Shown: positions 34,978 to 44,907, counted from the stretch's first letter. The stretch: 64,000 bases of DNA from Chryseobacterium vrystaatense (GCF_000737765.1 NZ_JPRI01000004.1:371674-435673), one strand, 5' to 3'. Notes: generated from the sequence alone by a model not told the origin. Numbers and translations are program-made.

Positions 34978-36927
34978 TTATTTCTTATGCTGTTTTATTC
35001 TGTGAAGTTTATACTTTTTATCTTTCTTCTGTTTTAAAATAATTCCCGCCAATGGTGGAAGTTGTATCGTAACAGATTTTGCATGTCTCATCCATTCCTC
35101 ATTTTTTTCGTTCAAAATATCTGCACCTACAGCACTTCCGCTATACCTATCATCATCAGAGTTGAGAATCACTTCCCAGTGTGTTCCGGCATTCACTCCG
35201 ACCTTATAATCCAAGACATTTGGGGTCAGATTTAAAATGACCATCAAAACATCATCTCTTTTTTTTCCTTTTCTAAGATATACATACACAGAGTTCTCAA
35301 GATCATCTGCCTCTACCCATTCAAACCCGTTTTTATGAAACTGATTTTCGTAAAGAGCGTGTTCCTCCCGATAGAGATGATTCAAATCTTTTACCAAGTT
35401 TTGCATTCCCTTATGAACAGGGTACTCGAGTAAATGCCAATCGAGGCTTCTTGTAAAATTCCATTCACCTGTTTGTGCAAATTCGTCGCCCATAAAGAGA
35501 AGCTTAGCTCCTGGATGGGTATACATATAAACATAAAGAGCCCTGAGATTAGCAAATTTTTGCCATTCGTCACCCGGCATTTTGTAAATCAGGCTTGCTT
35601 TTCCGTGTACCACTTCGTCATGTGAAAGCGGCATCATATAATTTTCATTATACATATAAACGGACGCAAAGGTGATTTTATGGTGATGGTATTTTCTGTT
35701 TTCAGGAGCTTCTTTAAAATAATCCAGTGTATCATGCATCCATCCCATCATCCATTTCATTCCAAATCCCACTCCACCGTCATGGACAGGCTTTGTAAGC
35801 AGTGGAAAATCTGAACTTTCTTCAGCAATAGTAATAATGCTGTCTCCAAACTCTTTATAAACCGCTGTATTGAATTCCTGCAGGAAGGCTTTAGCCTCTA
35901 GATTTACGTTTCCACCTTCTATATTAGGCTCCCATTCCCCTTCATTTCTGGAATAGTCCAGATGAAGCATCGAGGTTACTGCATCTACACGAAGACCGTC
36001 TGCGTGATAACGTTCCAGCCAGAACATCGCGTTGGAGATCAGAAAAGATTTAACTTCATTCCGTCCGTAATTAAAGATATAAGATTTCCAGTCCGGATGA
36101 AATCCTTTTCTGGGATCTTCATGCTCATAAAGATAAGATCCGTCAAAACAGTGAATTCCATTGGCGTCTCCCGGAAAATGGGAAGGTACCCAGTCCAGAA
36201 TAACTCCAATATCATTTTTATGAAGTTCATCGATCAGAAACATCAGATCCTGTGGTGAACCAAAGCGCGAGGTAGCCGCATAAAATCCGGTAATCTGATA
36301 CCCCCAGCTCGGATCATACGGATACTCCATAACAGGCATGAATTCAACATGGGTAAATCCCATTTCCCTGACATAAGGAACCAGTTTCGCGGCAATATCA
36401 CGATAATTCAAATACTTTTCCGGGTCATCGCCTTGTCTTACCCATGAACCCAAATGAAGTTCATAAACAGATATCGGCGCGTTCAGACTGTTATTTTTCC
36501 AGCGCTTTTCCATCCATTCTTTATCACTCCATTCATACCAGGTCGTGGAAACGAGTGATGCTGCCTGCAGATTCTGCTCCCAGCTTAATGAGTAGGGATC
36601 GCTTTTCTCTAAAATTTCTCCTCTTGCCGTTTCTACAGCGTATTTGTATAAAGTCCCCCAGGTAAGCCCTGCAATAAAGCCTTCCCAGATACCTGACCCG
36701 TCCCACCGGGGGAACAGGATATGATCTTTATGATTCCAGTTGTTGAAATTTCCTATCACGGAAACCTTTTTAGCATTGGGAGCCCAGACTGAAAAATAGA
36801 CGCCTTTTACACCGTCTTTTTCAACAGAATGTGCACCAAATTTCCCATACAGTTTATAATGCCTGCCTTCTTTGAAAAGGTAGACATCATGGTCAGTGAA
36901 CAGTGTATAGGTTTTAACAGAATTCAT
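34978..36927 (-). CDS. glgB: 1,4-alpha-glucan branching enzyme (GH13)
   Basis: Introduces alpha-1,6 branches into glycogen. A CBM48-type N-domain (GNFNNWNHKD, about 60-69) leads into the GH13 barrel with nucleophile Asp315 in DGLRVDAV, acid Glu369 in TIAEESSD and the LSHDEVVHGK motif. Length 649 is close to E. coli GlgB without its extra N-terminal module. The first ORF codon at 36930 is TTG directly before ATG 36927, which I take as the start. It heads the operon. Confidence 0.95.
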   Translation of the reverse strand: MNSVKTYTLFTDHDVYLFKEGRHYKLYGKFGAHSVEKDGVKGVYFSVWAPNAKKVSVIGNFNNWNHKDHILFPRWDGSGIWEGFIAGLTWGTLYKYAVETARGEILEKSDPYSLSWEQNLQAASLVSTTWYEWSDKEWMEKRWKNNSLNAPISVYELHLGSWVRQGDDPEKYLNYRDIAAKLVPYVREMGFTHVEFMPVMEYPYDPSWGYQITGFYAATSRFGSPQDLMFLIDELHKNDIGVILDWVPSHFPGDANGIHCFDGSYLYEHEDPRKGFHPDWKSYIFNYGRNEVKSFLISNAMFWLERYHADGLRVDAVTSMLHLDYSRNEGEWEPNIEGGNVNLEAKAFLQEFNTAVYKEFGDSIITIAEESSDFPLLTKPVHDGGVGFGMKWMMGWMHDTLDYFKEAPENRKYHHHKITFASVYMYNENYMMPLSHDEVVHGKASLIYKMPGDEWQKFANLRALYVYMYTHPGAKLLFMGDEFAQTGEWNFTRSLDWHLLEYPVHKGMQNLVKDLNHLYREEHALYENQFHKNGFEWVEADDLENSVYVYLRKGKKRDDVLMVILNLTPNVLDYKVGVNAGTHWEVILNSDDDRYSGSAVGADILNEKNEEWMRHAKSVTIQLPPLAGIILKQKKDKKYKLHRIKQHKK

Positions 36928-37094
36928 CAAGATATCGTTGTACTTTATTATTCTTTGAAACTACGAAAATTCCCTGCAATAACGGTTAATAATTAGTCAA
37001 ATAATTATTATGTTAATTACTTCCTTTTCGGCACATTGACCAAATATATTATTTTTTACGTTTATTTTTTTATGATTTTAAAACAATCTTTTTT

Positions 37095-37102
37095 ATAAAT
37101 TT
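37095..37102 (+). promoter_or_regulatory. Near-consensus -7 box of the CBM-esterase gene
   Basis: TAAATTTA, one base off TAnnTTTG, 27 bases before ATG 37130, in the divergent region with glgB. Confidence 0.35.
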
Positions 37103-37129
37103 AGCTGCCTAATTTTATATTAAACACAC

Positions 37130-38254
37130 ATGATGAGGTTTGAACTTTATACTGAGGAAAGCGACGACAGAACAGTATACATCACCGGAAATTTCAATAA
37201 CTGGAACCCCAGAGACTCTAATTATCAGCTTAAACAGAGGGATCAGAACAATTATTTCGTAGAGATCGACAGCGAAATCTTACCCGATATTGTAGAATAT
37301 AAATTCACAAAGGGAGGCTGGGAAAATGTAGAACTTGATAAGTACGGAAGTATTACACCCAACCGTAAAGCAGTAAAAACGAACGGAAAAGCATCTGATA
37401 TTGTAGAAAAGTGGAGACTCAACTGGGGCCCTTTCAAAAAAGAATTTTTTCCGATCGCTGAAGTTATTTCGGATGAATTCTATATCCCGCAGCTTGACCG
37501 TTACCGTAAAATATGGGCAGCCCTGCCCTATGACTATTATGTTTCTGAAAAAAGCTACCCTGTTCTTTATTTACAGGACGCTCAAAATCTGTTTAACGAA
37601 GGAAGCGGTTATGGAAACTGGGAAATCGACAAAAAACTTTCTATACTCGCAGAATATGGTCGGGGTGATGTCATTATCATAGCCATCGAACATGGAAGTG
37701 AAGACCGCATCAAGGAATACATCTTTGATAATGACAATGTTGCCAACGGCTCAGAAGGCAAAAAATACATCCGTTTCATCACAGATACTTTAAAGCCTTT
37801 TGTGGATGAACATTACCGCACCAAAAAAGACCGTGACAATACAGGAATCGGAGGAAGTTCCTTAGGTGCTTTGATTAGTATTTACAGTGGATTCCTCTAT
37901 CCAGAGGTCTATTCTAAACTGCTAATCTTCTCTCCCTCCCTGTGGGTGGAGCCCAACAATAATTTCCCCATGATGAATTTCAGAGTACCCTTTAAAACAA
38001 AAATTTATCTGTACGGAGGCGGTCAGGAAGGTTCTAAAATGGTGAAAAGAATTCATGTTTTCGAAGAATATTTAAAACGATGGGAGAAGAAAAATCTTTT
38101 TGATTTTGAATTCAGGACCAGCATTAATCCGGAGGGAACCCACAGTGAATTTTACTGGTCTCAGGAGTTTCCAAGAGCGATTGAATGGCTTTTCTATGAC
38201 AATACAGAGAACCCTGTAGAAGTAACACCACAACAACAAAGCATTAAAAATTAA
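37130..38254 (+). CDS. Esterase-fold protein with N-terminal glycogen-binding-like domain
   Basis: A 374-residue protein in two parts. Residues 1-90 form an AMPK/CBM48-like E-set (ITGNFNNWNPRD, then YKFTKGGWENVE), as in starch- and glycogen-binding modules. Residues 110-360 are an Esterase D-type alpha/beta hydrolase with nucleophile Ser near 242 (GGSSLG) and His near 337 (GTHSE). No signal peptide. It diverges from glgB, so it probably works at the glycogen particle, perhaps removing acyl or other ester groups; that is inference. The next gene starts four bases later. Confidence 0.83.
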   Translation: MMRFELYTEESDDRTVYITGNFNNWNPRDSNYQLKQRDQNNYFVEIDSEILPDIVEYKFTKGGWENVELDKYGSITPNRKAVKTNGKASDIVEKWRLNWGPFKKEFFPIAEVISDEFYIPQLDRYRKIWAALPYDYYVSEKSYPVLYLQDAQNLFNEGSGYGNWEIDKKLSILAEYGRGDVIIIAIEHGSEDRIKEYIFDNDNVANGSEGKKYIRFITDTLKPFVDEHYRTKKDRDNTGIGGSSLGALISIYSGFLYPEVYSKLLIFSPSLWVEPNNNFPMMNFRVPFKTKIYLYGGGQEGSKMVKRIHVFEEYLKRWEKKNLFDFEFRTSINPEGTHSEFYWSQEFPRAIEWLFYDNTENPVEVTPQQQSIKN

Positions 38255-38258
38255 GTTT

Positions 38259-39674
38259 ATGAAATTAATTAATAAAAAAAATAAAAGCTACACGCAGATC
38301 TTCCAACTTTTCACAGAAGAAGAATGGACCAAATCCAGCAAAAACTACAACAAAAACATCGATTCTTTTTTCTCTGGAAAGAAATATGAAGTCTTCATCC
38401 ATACCGACACAGAAAGTGTTACTTACCTGATCGGTTTAGGAAAATCAATCTTACAGAATTTTGAAATGCAGCAGGTTGCGGTAAAATTCTCTCAAACACA
38501 AAAAGAAAAACTACAGCCTTCCCCAACTCTGGTTGTAGCAGACTTTCTGAATGAAAAACAGTTTGAAGAATTTGTTAAGGGATTACTTTTAGGAACTTAC
38601 CACTATCCTTTTGATAAAAAACATGCATTTTGGAATTCCAAATTTGAGATTCATTTCGAAAATATAAGCCAGGAAAAACTGGATGGTATCGGTTCAAAAG
38701 CTGAGGCTGTCGCTAACGGACAGACTGCCTGTCAGGAATGGCTGAACAAACCTGCCAATCTTAAAAAGCCTGATATTTTAAGCCTGTATCTTAAAAACCT
38801 GGCAAAGAAGTATGAATTAAAATATACAGCTTTTAACAGAAAAAAATGTGAGGAATTAGGTCTTGGCGCTTATCTGTCCGTCAATCAGGGAAGTGCTTAT
38901 GATGCTGCTTTTACGATCATAGAATACAAGACCACGGTTAAAAATGCTAAAACCTTCGGTTTGGTAGGAAAATGTGTTTTGTTTGACACCGGTGGTGTTT
39001 CACTGAAAAATCCAGATAACATGCACTATATGAAATCCGATATGGGCGGCGCTACAGCGGTTATTGGAACCCTTATTTATGCTGCAGAAATGAAACTTCC
39101 GGTGAATATCGTTGCTGTACTTCCAATCACAGACAATGCTATCTCTGAGAAAGCTTTCCTTCCAAGCGATGTGATCACCGCTTATAATGGAAAAACGATC
39201 GAAGTTCTTAATACCGATGCTGAGGGCCGAATGATTCTCGCAGATGGACTTTCTTACCTTGCTAAAAACTACAAGACCGATTTCCTTATAGATCTCGCTA
39301 CCTTAACGGGAAGTTCTGTAAGAATGTTTGGGGATACCTGTGGAGCGATGTTTTCGAATAATGAAGAACTAAAAAACCTTCTGATAAAAACAGGCGACAC
39401 TACCAATCAAAGGGTTTGGAATCTTCCTTTGTGGGACATCTGGAAGGATGATATCCAATCTGATGTTGCCGATCTCAAAAATATTTCAATGAAACCCATC
39501 GGCGACTGTATTGTGGCGGCAAAATTTCTGGAACAGTTTATCGAAGGGCATCCTAACTGGGCGCATTTGGATATTGCAGGAGTTGCATTCGGAAGTACCG
39601 GATATGCCAAAGAAAAAGCTGCAACCGGCTTTGGAGTGCAGTTGCTGGCCGATTTAATCGAAAATTATCACTAA
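38259..39674 (+). CDS. M17 leucyl aminopeptidase family protein
   Basis: A cytoplasmic dizinc aminopeptidase (471 residues). The signature NTDAEGRM (about 318-325) with its Asp and Glu ligands, the GKCVLFDTGG and KSDMGGA ligand segments and the catalytic Lys in GVSLK are all in place. A divergent N-domain precedes the catalytic part. It is almost fused to the esterase gene and precedes the amide-ligase operon, so trimming of short peptides made or stored by the nearby systems is possible. Confidence 0.9.
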   Translation: MKLINKKNKSYTQIFQLFTEEEWTKSSKNYNKNIDSFFSGKKYEVFIHTDTESVTYLIGLGKSILQNFEMQQVAVKFSQTQKEKLQPSPTLVVADFLNEKQFEEFVKGLLLGTYHYPFDKKHAFWNSKFEIHFENISQEKLDGIGSKAEAVANGQTACQEWLNKPANLKKPDILSLYLKNLAKKYELKYTAFNRKKCEELGLGAYLSVNQGSAYDAAFTIIEYKTTVKNAKTFGLVGKCVLFDTGGVSLKNPDNMHYMKSDMGGATAVIGTLIYAAEMKLPVNIVAVLPITDNAISEKAFLPSDVITAYNGKTIEVLNTDAEGRMILADGLSYLAKNYKTDFLIDLATLTGSSVRMFGDTCGAMFSNNEELKNLLIKTGDTTNQRVWNLPLWDIWKDDIQSDVADLKNISMKPIGDCIVAAKFLEQFIEGHPNWAHLDIAGVAFGSTGYAKEKAATGFGVQLLADLIENYH

Positions 39675-39778
39675 AAATTAGTTTTTTACAAAATTTCTCT
39701 GTATACTTGAGTATGGATTTCCAAAAACATAGATGATTTCGGTTTTTTAACATTAATTAATTAACAGAAATTTGCTTT

Positions 39779-39786
39779 TATTTTTG
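39779..39786 (+). promoter_or_regulatory. -7 promoter box of the amide-ligase operon
   Basis: TATTTTTG, 29 bases before the ATG at 39816; no good -33 element. Confidence 0.5.
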
Positions 39787-39815
39787 ATAATTCACTAATA
39801 TTAAAAAAACATTAT

Positions 39816-41027
39816 ATGGAGGAAAAAATCATAGTATGTATTTCATGCTATTACAAGGGCTATGACTTCATGGATGAAATGAAGAAGCTCGGTAATAAAA
39901 TCATCTTAGTAACATCGGAGAGTCTTAAAGAAAAAAACTGGCCCTGGCATGCCATAGAAGAAGTCTTTTATATGTCTGAGCTAAAACCTTCTGTCTGGAA
40001 TCTGGAGCATCTGGTTCAGGGGTTTTCACATCTGATGAAAACCAGAAAGGTAGATGCTGTAGTGGCACTTGATGATTATGATGTAGAAAAAGCAGCGCTG
40101 ATCAGGGAAACATTTCGTATTCCCGGCATGGGACAAACCACGCACCGTTATTTCAGAGATAAGCTGGCCATGCGCCAGAAAGCGAAAGATTCAGGAATCA
40201 ATGTCCCGGAATTTACCGCAGTCTTCAACAATGACCAGGTTGACCAATTTACAGATAAAGTTCCCGCCCCATGGGTATTAAAACCACGTTCTGAAGCATC
40301 TGCATCAGGCATTAAGAAACTGTCTTCCAAAGATGAGCTCTGGGCAGAACTGGACGCACTTGGAGAAGAACGCCACCTGTTTTTACTGGAAAGCTTTAAA
40401 CCCGGTGATGTTTTTCATGTGGACAGCCTGACCTTTAATAAGGAAATTGTATTCACATCAGCTTCAAAGTATCTGGCTCCTCCTATGCAGGTCTCTCATG
40501 AAGGCGGTGTATTCAGGACCAAAACATTGGGAAGGTATTCTGAGGAATTCAAAGCCCTCGATGAGGTGAATGCAAAAGTTCTTTCCAGCTTTGGCCTGCT
40601 CAACGGAGCGACACACACTGAATTTATCCGTGGGAAAGCAGATGGAAAATGGTATTTTCTTGAAACGTCCTCAAGAGTAGGAGGCGCACACATTCCAGAT
40701 CTTGTAGAGGCTTCAAGCAATATCAACATATGGCGTGAATGGGCAAAAATTGAAGATGCTCTGCTGCGCGGAAAGACTTATCAGGCTTCAAAACCTACCG
40801 GTTATTTTTCAGGGCTTATTGTTGCCCTCATCAAAGATAAACATCCTGATTACAGTGCTTTTGAAAATGAAGAAGCCGTAAAGTTCCTTCCAATAGACCA
40901 TCATGTGGGAATTGTTTATAAATCCAGTGATCCGGAAATTATACAGGAAAGATTAGACAGTGCTGCCGAAAAGATACAGGCAGAAATGCTGAATATTCTT
41001 CCGCCAAAAAGTAAATTGACAAGCTAG
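39816..41027 (+). CDS. ATP-grasp carboxylate-amine ligase 1
   Basis: A 403-residue ATP-grasp enzyme that should join a carboxylate to an amine through an acyl phosphate. The pre-ATP-grasp domain ends with GMGQTTHRYFRDKLAMRQKA, the ATP-binding lysine is in WVLKPRSEASASG (near 155), and the metal site is in FLETSSRVGGAH (near 281), the layout of L-amino-acid ligases of the BacD/DdaF kind. It is the first of five tightly spaced genes, all consistent with amide-bond chemistry. Substrates unknown. Confidence 0.87.
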   Translation: MEEKIIVCISCYYKGYDFMDEMKKLGNKIILVTSESLKEKNWPWHAIEEVFYMSELKPSVWNLEHLVQGFSHLMKTRKVDAVVALDDYDVEKAALIRETFRIPGMGQTTHRYFRDKLAMRQKAKDSGINVPEFTAVFNNDQVDQFTDKVPAPWVLKPRSEASASGIKKLSSKDELWAELDALGEERHLFLLESFKPGDVFHVDSLTFNKEIVFTSASKYLAPPMQVSHEGGVFRTKTLGRYSEEFKALDEVNAKVLSSFGLLNGATHTEFIRGKADGKWYFLETSSRVGGAHIPDLVEASSNINIWREWAKIEDALLRGKTYQASKPTGYFSGLIVALIKDKHPDYSAFENEEAVKFLPIDHHVGIVYKSSDPEIIQERLDSAAEKIQAEMLNILPPKSKLTS

Positions 41028-41054
41028 ACACCGTATAATCAAAGAAATTTATCA

Positions 41055-41768
41055 ATGCCGCATATAGAACATACAGATTATTATTCAAATATATTAGGAA
41101 CAAACCTTAAAATAGAAGTAACCGGACATTACGGACATCCGATCATCATGTTTCCGACTTCACAGGGACAGTATACCCAAAATCATGATTTCCATCTCAA
41201 CGGAAGTATCAACTGGTTTATAGAGCAGGGAAAAGTAAAGCTTTATAATATCCAAACCATTGATGCATGGAGTTTTTATGATGAAAAAATACCGCCTCAG
41301 AAAAGGATCAAAAATTATGAACTTTACGTACAGTTCCTGATTCAGGAATTCATACCCTATATCCAGAAGATCCACAAAACACATCGTGTAGCGGTAGCCG
41401 GGGCAAGCTTCGGGGGATATCATGCGGCCAATTTTTCCTTTAGGTTTCCGGACGTGGTTTCTCATCTGTTCTGTCTTTCAGGAGCGTTCAGCATCAGAAA
41501 TTTCATGGATGGATATTCTGATGAGCTGGTTTATTTTAACTGTCCAAGGGAATTTGTAAAGAACGATGAAGCCTGGAAATACAAACACATGCACATTGTC
41601 CTAAGTACTTCGGATCAGGATATCTGCAGAGATAAGAATATTGAAATGGCGGAGATCTTAAGCTCGAAAGGGATAGATTTCTGGTACGACGAGAGAAAAT
41701 GGATTAACCACGACTGGACACTATGGAGAATGGTTTTCCCAACATTTATTGGCACCTTTTTCTCCTGA
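41055..41768 (+). CDS. Esterase D-like alpha/beta hydrolase
   Basis: A 237-residue cytoplasmic hydrolase. The nucleophile elbow is GASFGG (Ser near 118), an Asp follows in STSDQDICRD, and the His is in WINHDW (near 218), completing a triad. It belongs to the same broad family as the CBM-linked esterase at 37130. It lies between the two ATP-grasp genes in one operon, so it may hydrolyse or transfer an ester or peptide intermediate of that pathway. Confidence 0.83.
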   Translation: MPHIEHTDYYSNILGTNLKIEVTGHYGHPIIMFPTSQGQYTQNHDFHLNGSINWFIEQGKVKLYNIQTIDAWSFYDEKIPPQKRIKNYELYVQFLIQEFIPYIQKIHKTHRVAVAGASFGGYHAANFSFRFPDVVSHLFCLSGAFSIRNFMDGYSDELVYFNCPREFVKNDEAWKYKHMHIVLSTSDQDICRDKNIEMAEILSSKGIDFWYDERKWINHDWTLWRMVFPTFIGTFFS

Positions 41769-41828
41769 AAAACTGTACATTTAAGAAGATAAAAAAGTAA
41801 TATATACACCAATTTAAAAACAAAAATT

Positions 41829-42782
41829 ATGACAAAAAAAGTGGGAATTCTATTCGGTATGGAAGATACATTTCCTTGGGCGTTTATCGACAGGGTAAAT
41901 GAACTGGGAGGCGGTGAAATCATCGCTGAACCGGTAAATATCGACAAACTAGAACAGGGTGCTGATTACGGCTATGCAGTAATTATCGACAGAATTTCGC
42001 AGGATGTTCCTTTTTACAGAGCTTATTTGAAAAATGCTGCACTTAATGGAACTTATGTAATCAATAATCCTTTCTGGTGGAGTGCAGATGAAAAATTCTT
42101 CAATAATGCGCTGATGATTAAACTGGGAATTCCGCTTCCTAAGACGGTACTGCTCCCTTCACATGAAAGACCTTCTGATACTTCGGAAACATCGTTCAGA
42201 AACCTGAAGTTTCCACACGACTGGGAATATATTTTCGATTATGTAGGCTTTCCTGCTTATATGAAACCTCATGATGGCGGCGGATGGAAAAGTGTTTACA
42301 GAGTGGAAAACCCGGATGATCTCTGGAATAAATTAAGTGAAACAGAACAGCTTGTCATGATGGTACAGGAGGAAATTGTTTTTGATGATTATTACAGGGT
42401 ATACTGTCTGGGCAAAAAATATGTCCATATTATGCCTTACGAACCGCGTAACCCGCATCATCTGAGATACGCGACAACACATCAGACCCAAGGGGAAGAA
42501 CTGGAAAAACTATTAAAGACTATTCATGATTATACAATCACAATGAATGAGGCTTTAGGATATGATTTCAATACGGTAGAATTTGCTATCAGAGACGGCA
42601 TTCCATATGCTATTGACTTCTGTAATCCTGCTCCTGATGCAGATAAAAATTCGGTAGGCGAAGAAAATTTTGCATGGATCGTAGAACATGCCGCTAAACT
42701 AGCCATTGAAAAAGCTAAAGAATATGTTCCGGGAAAACCTAATATCTCTTGGGGCACTTTTGTAAAAGATTCAGTAAAATAA
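41829..42782 (+). CDS. ATP-grasp carboxylate-amine ligase 2 (glutathione synthetase/RimK-like)
   Basis: A 317-residue ATP-grasp protein, second ligase of the operon. The ATP-binding lysine lies in YMKPHDGGGWKSV (near 153) and the metal ligands in YAIDFCNPAPDADKN (near 258). The N-domain begins KKVGILFGMED like a glutathione synthetase-type pre-grasp domain. It is not a close copy of the first ligase, so the two probably catalyse different steps. Products unknown. Confidence 0.85.
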   Translation: MTKKVGILFGMEDTFPWAFIDRVNELGGGEIIAEPVNIDKLEQGADYGYAVIIDRISQDVPFYRAYLKNAALNGTYVINNPFWWSADEKFFNNALMIKLGIPLPKTVLLPSHERPSDTSETSFRNLKFPHDWEYIFDYVGFPAYMKPHDGGGWKSVYRVENPDDLWNKLSETEQLVMMVQEEIVFDDYYRVYCLGKKYVHIMPYEPRNPHHLRYATTHQTQGEELEKLLKTIHDYTITMNEALGYDFNTVEFAIRDGIPYAIDFCNPAPDADKNSVGEENFAWIVEHAAKLAIEKAKEYVPGKPNISWGTFVKDSVK

Positions 42783-42810
42783 GAGTAAAAATAAAAAAAC
42801 ACGAAAAAAA

Positions 42811-43929
42811 ATGCATCAATTTACCATAGGAATCGAGGAAGAATATCAGATCATTGATGTTGAGAGCAGAGACTTAATATCTCATGTTTCGAAAATTATT
42901 GAAGGCGGAAAAGCTGTTTTAAGTGAAAATTTAAAGCACGAGATGCATGAATCCATGATAGAAATGGAAACCGGTATCTGCCAAAATATCAAGGAAGCCA
43001 GAGCCGAGCTTACCAACCTGAGAAGGCATTTAATCAATACGGCCCATGAACAGGGACTCCGGGTTTCAGGCGGTGGAACACATCCTTTCTCTCACTGGTC
43101 TGATAATAATATCACCCAGGGCGAGAGATATATTAAAATCGTTGACGATATGGGCGATGTTGCCCGCGAAAACCTTATTTTCGGACTTCATGTACATATC
43201 GGAATTCCAAACAGAGAAGAAGGTGTAAGGATACAGAATGTAATGCGTTATTTTCTGCCGCATGTATATGCACTTTCTACCAACTCCCCTTTCTGGATTG
43301 GAAGGTATACAGGCTTCAAATCTTACAGACAGGAAATTTTCGTTAAATTTCCAAGAACAGGTATTCCAAGCTACTTTAATTCGCTTGGTGAATTTGACAG
43401 CTATGTAGATCTTTTGGTGAAAACAGGAACTATTGACAATGCTAAAAAGATTTGGTGGGATCTCAGGGTCCACCCTTTCTACCCTACCATTGAGTTCAGG
43501 ATTTGCGACATGCCTTTACGTATTGATGAAACCGTATGCCTGGCCGCAATTATGCAGTGTCTTGTCGCAAAAATCTATAAACTTCATCAGCAGAATTTAA
43601 GCTTCAGAAGCTACAGAAGACTCTTACTGAATGAAAATAAATGGCGGGCCTCTAAAAGTGGTATAGAAGCACATCTGATTGATTTTGGGAAAGAAGAATC
43701 TGTACCTTATCCGCATCTTCTGAAGGAACTTCTGGAATTTATTGACGATGTTGTCGATGAGCTGGATTGCAGAAAGGAGGTAGAATACGCATGGACCATT
43801 CTAGAAAACGGAACCGGTGCAGACAGACAGCTTCAGATCTACAAAGAGACCGGTGATCTCACCAAAGTAGTTGATTATATGATCTCTGAAACAGAGTATG
43901 GTATAACGCATGGCGAAACGGCTTCATAA
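42811..43929 (+). CDS. GCS2-family carboxylate-amine ligase (YbdK-like)
   Basis: A 372-residue member of the glutamate-cysteine ligase 2 family, which uses a glutamine-synthetase-like fold to make an amide or gamma-peptide bond with ATP. GIEEEYQI (7-14), HEMHESMIEMET and GGGTHPFSHW are characteristic. E. coli YbdK has weak gamma-glutamylcysteine ligase activity, but the natural substrate of most members is unknown. Its place among two ATP-grasp ligases and an amidotransferase suggests it supplies a third amide bond. Confidence 0.92.
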   Translation: MHQFTIGIEEEYQIIDVESRDLISHVSKIIEGGKAVLSENLKHEMHESMIEMETGICQNIKEARAELTNLRRHLINTAHEQGLRVSGGGTHPFSHWSDNNITQGERYIKIVDDMGDVARENLIFGLHVHIGIPNREEGVRIQNVMRYFLPHVYALSTNSPFWIGRYTGFKSYRQEIFVKFPRTGIPSYFNSLGEFDSYVDLLVKTGTIDNAKKIWWDLRVHPFYPTIEFRICDMPLRIDETVCLAAIMQCLVAKIYKLHQQNLSFRSYRRLLLNENKWRASKSGIEAHLIDFGKEESVPYPHLLKELLEFIDDVVDELDCRKEVEYAWTILENGTGADRQLQIYKETGDLTKVVDYMISETEYGITHGETAS

Positions 43930-43964
43930 TATTTTTGGTAACTTTACAAAAAATATGAAGTAGT

Positions 43965-44798
43965 ATGAAAGATATTAGAATTGCACTGATCGACATGAAC
44001 AACAACCATGTTAATCAAGGCTTTAGAAATATTAAAGAAATTTCGGAAGCATTCCAAGAGAGCTCTGAAGAAAATGTGATCATCGAAACATTTGATCTAA
44101 GATTCAGGAATGAAATGCCAAAGATTGAAGATTTTGACATTTTCATTTCTTCAGGCGGACCTGGAGATCCACACCGGGAAGGTCTTGAATGGGAAGACAG
44201 ATATGCAGGTTTTCTGGATACTGTTTTAGAGCATAATAAATACAATGAAGATAAAAAGTACCTGTTCCTGATCTGCCATTCATTCCAATTGGCAAGTATT
44301 CACTGGAAACTGGGCAACATCTGCAAAAGAAGATCGTATTCTTTTGGGGTAATGCCGGTTCATAAAACAGAGGAAGGTGATCAGGAGTTTTTATTCAAAA
44401 ATCTTCAGGATCCTTTTTATGCCGTAGATTCAAGAGCTTATCAGTTTATTGAACCCGATATGGACCGTTTAAATGAATTGGGTATGAAGATTGTGGCTAT
44501 AGAGAAATCAAGACCGCATATTCATCTGGAAAGGGCCGTGATGGCTGTACGTTTCTCAGATGAGATCTTCGGGACACAGTTCCATCCGGAAGCTGATCCT
44601 AAAGGCATGATCGAAAATCTGAAAGACGAAAAAAACAAAACGGCAATGATTGAAAACTTCGGAATGGAGAAATATCTTGAAACAGTAGACAGAATTGATG
44701 ATGAAGACAAGATCATTCTGACCAGAGGACAAATCCTGCCAAGATTCCTCCAGTCTGCAAAAAAAAACATTTTGAAGGAAAGTAAAGCTTTAGCTTAA
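43965..44798 (+). CDS. Class I glutamine amidotransferase
   Basis: A 277-residue GATase1 domain with a complete triad: Cys near 104 in FLICHSFQL and His-Glu in GTQFHPEAD (near 207). The oxyanion strand SSGGPGDP is present. The C-terminal 60 residues are an added helical tail. It could release ammonia from glutamine for an amide ligase in the same operon, or act as a peptidase-like hydrolase of gamma-glutamyl bonds, as PuuD-type relatives do. It is the last gene before a 322-base gap. Confidence 0.87.
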   Translation: MKDIRIALIDMNNNHVNQGFRNIKEISEAFQESSEENVIIETFDLRFRNEMPKIEDFDIFISSGGPGDPHREGLEWEDRYAGFLDTVLEHNKYNEDKKYLFLICHSFQLASIHWKLGNICKRRSYSFGVMPVHKTEEGDQEFLFKNLQDPFYAVDSRAYQFIEPDMDRLNELGMKIVAIEKSRPHIHLERAVMAVRFSDEIFGTQFHPEADPKGMIENLKDEKNKTAMIENFGMEKYLETVDRIDDEDKIILTRGQILPRFLQSAKKNILKESKALA

Positions 44799-44890
44799 AA
44801 GGAAAAATGCAGATTCAAAAGCCATTGATTTAATATACAACTACAAAAGTTTTAGACCCTTAAGTAAAAGTAAGTATTCCAGCTGTTGAG

Positions 44891-44907
44891 AAGAACACTT
44901 AAGTTTT
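44891..44907 (+). repeat. Dispersed intergenic repeat, copy A
   Basis: The 17 bases AAGAACACTTAAGTTTT recur exactly at 58671-58687 and in shorter form at 58628-58642. The core ACTTAAGT is palindromic. Confidence 0.65.
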
